From positions 1 to 7,725 of the forward strand of contig JAGBUD010000145.1 in NCBI GenBank assembly GCA_017630995.1: DNA of 7,725 nucleotides, given 5' to 3'. How positions within the stretch are numbered: position 1 is the first letter of the stretch; every line of letters begins with the position of its first letter. Shown in pieces: positions 6,877 through 7,725 of this stretch. Below the pieces are notes generated by a model. That model was given only the letters and a program-made list of their open reading frames with translations, had not been told where the DNA came from and searched no databases. The position numbers and the translations under genes are program-made. This DNA is from Clostridia bacterium. GTDB taxonomy: Bacteria; Bacillota_A; Clostridia; Oscillospirales; CAG-272.

Positions 6877-6949
6877 TATCTTTTCACGCATTTTGCTTTA
6901 ATGTATATAAAAAACAAATCCGAACCAATTCTTATTTATCGGTGAGTTT

Positions 6950-6978
6950 ATTATACCATATTTTTCATATAAAGTCAA
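6950..6978 (-). promoter_or_regulatory. Distal, near-consensus promoter of the antitoxin-fic operon
   Basis: On the minus strand, TTGACT (6973-6978), exactly 17 bp, TATAAT (6950-6955) with an extended TGG. This is one of the two best promoters in the window. It starts near 6943 and leaves a 125-nt leader before the antitoxin, in which the second promoter is embedded. It lies at the very edge of the repeated non-coding array and points away from it. Confidence 0.8.
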
Positions 6979-7023
6979 CCATTTGGCACCGTGGCGTGCG
7001 CCCCGCTTGATACTTTCAGGTGG

Positions 7024-7130
7024 TTACCGCGCGAGCGGTAATTTGCCATGCGAGGAGATATCGGTATTTTTAGATAGAAAGCGGCACGAAATACGCAAAG
7101 TAAATCCCGAGCGGCAAGCAAGTACGGGAA
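7024..7130 (+). repeat. Module 1 of unit A (about 110 nt)
   Basis: Hairpin, TTTGCCATGCGAGGAGATAT (7042-7061), a 50-nt variable part containing AGCGGCACG, then CGAGCGGCAAGCAAGTACGG. It aligns with module 2 of the same unit and module 1 of unit B. This is the basic building block of the array. Confidence 0.7.
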
Positions 7131-7200
7131 TCTGCTGCGCGGGAGGGAGTCTGAACAGAACGTTCCCTGAATATCTATGATAGCTTTACTACTCCGCGCT

Positions 7201-7300
7201 ACGCAGGATACCGCCGGTGGCGGTTGCAGCATTCCGTTGCAGACGGAATCTTGCCATGCGAGCAGATATGCGTTTTAATTACGAATATAGCGGAACGTAA
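7201..7300 (+). repeat. 100-nt block, first copy
   Basis: Read base by base, this block is identical to 7626-7725. It carries two hairpins and the first part of module 2. The sequence just upstream differs completely between the two copies. Confidence 0.95.
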
Positions 7301-7343
7301 TATACATACAAGACCGCGAGCGGCAATACCCAAGCGTACGGAA
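7231..7343 (+). repeat. Module 2 of unit A (about 110 nt)
   Basis: Hairpin ATTCCGT/ACGGAAT, CTTGCCATGCGAGCAGATAT (7250-7269), a middle part with AGCGGAACG, then CGAGCGGCAATACCCAAGCG followed by TACGGAAAA. TTGCC to GGCAA spacing is 66 nt. It shares the element order and long identical strings with module 1, so the two modules probably arose by duplication. Confidence 0.65.
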
Positions 7344-7439
7344 AATGACATCTAAACGAACTGAAGTTTAAATGCAATCTAATATAAAAAGAGAAAATGA
7401 AGCTATATGTACGCTGGGTTCGAGGTTGTGCGGAGCACC

Positions 7440-7473
7440 AAAAAAGAGATAGGCACCCACGAGGAGTGCCTAT
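7440..7473 (-). terminator. Possible minus-strand terminator between the two RNA units
   Basis: The 8-bp hairpin ATAGGCAC/GTGCCTAT (7449-7473) is followed on the minus strand by CTC and six T (7445-7440). It could stop antisense transcription coming from the right. The same hairpin is the leading element of unit B on the plus strand, so its primary role is open. Confidence 0.45.
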
Positions 7474-7489
7474 TGATATTTTAAGGTGG

Positions 7490-7595
7490 TTACCGCGCAA
7501 GCGGTAATTTGCCGATTCGGAGATATACGAAAAGAGAAGCACAGACCAAACGGTTAGCAGAGAGCAAGAACCCGAACGGCAAGCAAGTACGGGAA
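7490..7595 (+). repeat. Module 1 of unit B (about 110 nt)
   Basis: 29 of 30 bases match unit A over 7484-7513 versus 7018-7047, and 30 of 31 over 7571-7601 versus 7106-7136. The 57-nt middle part has diverged strongly but keeps GGAGATAT and overall length. Confidence 0.7.
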
Positions 7596-7625
7596 TCTGC
7601 TACTTGTCGGACGACACGACAAGTA

Positions 7626-7725
7626 ACGCAGGATACCGCCGGTGGCGGTTGCAGCATTCCGTTGCAGACGGAATCTTGCCATGCGAGCAGATATGCGTTT
7701 TAATTACGAATATAGCGGAACGTAA
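7626..7725 (+). repeat. 100-nt block, second copy, ending at the window edge
   Basis: Identical to 7201-7300 at all 100 positions. Because the window stops here, the true length of identity may be greater. Confidence 0.95.
7656..7725 (+). repeat. Module 2 of unit B, truncated by the window edge
   Basis: The hairpin ATTCCGT/ACGGAAT (7656-7674) and TTGCCATGCGAGCAGATAT are identical to module 2 of unit A. The GGCAA half would lie just past the right end. Confidence 0.65.

Larger units (their letters stand above)
6985..7418 (+). ncRNA. Unit A of a tandem structured-RNA array (unrecognised family)
   Basis: No believable protein is encoded. In order: an imperfect GGCAC/GTGCGCC hairpin (6985-7002). 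TTACCGC-GCGA-GCGGTAA (7024-7041), a perfect 7-bp stem with a GNRA loop. TTGCC (7043-7047). A CCCG/CGGG hairpin (7106-7128) with GGCAA in its loop. A unit-specific hairpin, GCGCGGG/TCCGCGC (7137-7143 with 7193-7199). ACCGCC/GGCGGT (7210-7224). ATTCCGT-TGCAG-ACGGAAT (7231-7249). A second TTGCC (7251-7255) and a second GGCAA (7322-7326) inside CCG/CGG (7314-7341). Finally a long-range stem, CCCA-a-GCGTAC (7329-7339) with GTACGCTGGG (7409-7418). Plus orientation is favoured because the loop is GNRA only on this strand. The 3' limit and promoter are uncertain, and the family is not recognised. Confidence 0.55.
7449..7725 (+). ncRNA. Unit B of the tandem structured-RNA array, cut by the window edge
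   Basis: It has the same order of elements as unit A: a leading hairpin ATAGGCAC/GTGCCTAT (7449-7473); TTGATATTTTAAGGTGG; TTACCGC-GCAA-GCGGTAA (7490-7507); TTGCC (7509-7513); CCCG/CGGG with GGCAA in the loop (7571-7593). A different unit-specific hairpin follows, with arms 7601-7609 and 7617-7625. The last 100 nt (7626-7725) are identical to 7201-7300. Spacing TTGCC to GGCAA is 64 nt, as in unit A. The second GGCAA half of the last module lies beyond the right edge. Confidence 0.55.

Noticed and set aside
6975..7232. Minus-strand open frame of 85 codons over unit A
   Set aside because: It overlaps the RNA-like hairpins, lacks a good ribosome binding site, and the corresponding frame is not kept in unit B.
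7509..7703. Plus-strand open frame of 64 codons over unit B
   Set aside because: Unit A differs in length by 40 nt at the hairpin slot, which breaks any shared frame; no ribosome binding site.
6985..7725. CRISPR array
   Set aside because: Repeats are ~110 nt or longer with internal structure and unequal spacing; there are no short direct repeats with uniform unique spacers and no cas genes.

Overview
The window looks like chromosomal DNA of a low-to-moderate GC Gram-positive bacterium, most likely an uncultured Clostridia/Bacillota lineage. The evidence is AGGAGG-type ribosome binding sites, sigma-A-like promoters (TTGACT-17-TATAAT), hairpin-plus-T-run terminators, a Cys-anchored lipoprotein and a class I Fic/VbhA-type module. 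I cannot name the species.

Layout. Positions 1-208 hold the 3' end of a plus-strand transcript with no clear protein, closed by a strong terminator. From 257 to 5495 there are three independent minus-strand genes: a cytoplasmic two-domain family 3 glycoside hydrolase (beta-N-acetylhexosaminidase type), an unrecognised lipoprotein of 532 residues, and a MATE-family exporter. The lipoprotein and the exporter each have their own promoter and terminator. The hydrolase has two candidate promoters but no convincing terminator of its own. These three are not one operon, and nothing in the sequence ties their functions together. The lipoprotein promoter carries a 9-bp inverted repeat, a candidate operator. 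A short AT-rich tandem repeat lies between the lipoprotein promoter and the exporter terminator.

From 5541 the window becomes accessory in character. A small plus-strand gene of unknown function (5698-5958) diverges from the exporter. Its 3' end is embedded in a perfect 21-bp inverted repeat. It converges on a minus-strand toxin-antitoxin operon: a VbhA-like antitoxin of 58 residues, overlapping by 11 bp a 197-residue Fic AMP-transferase with an intact HPFREGNGRTRR motif. Two good promoters precede the operon.

From about 6985 to the right edge there is no believable protein gene, but there is a striking non-coding array. Two units of about 430 and >277 bp repeat in tandem. Each contains two related modules of about 110 nt: a 7-bp hairpin, then TTGCC, then an AGATAT segment, then a CGGCAA...TACGG hairpin. 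The first hairpin has a GNRA loop in both units (GCGA versus GCAA). At one position each unit has a different sequence that still folds as a hairpin. A 100-nt block is identical in both units. This pattern indicates a structured plus-strand RNA, or a repeat that acts through its folded form. I do not recognise the family, and it is the best candidate for something undescribed here.
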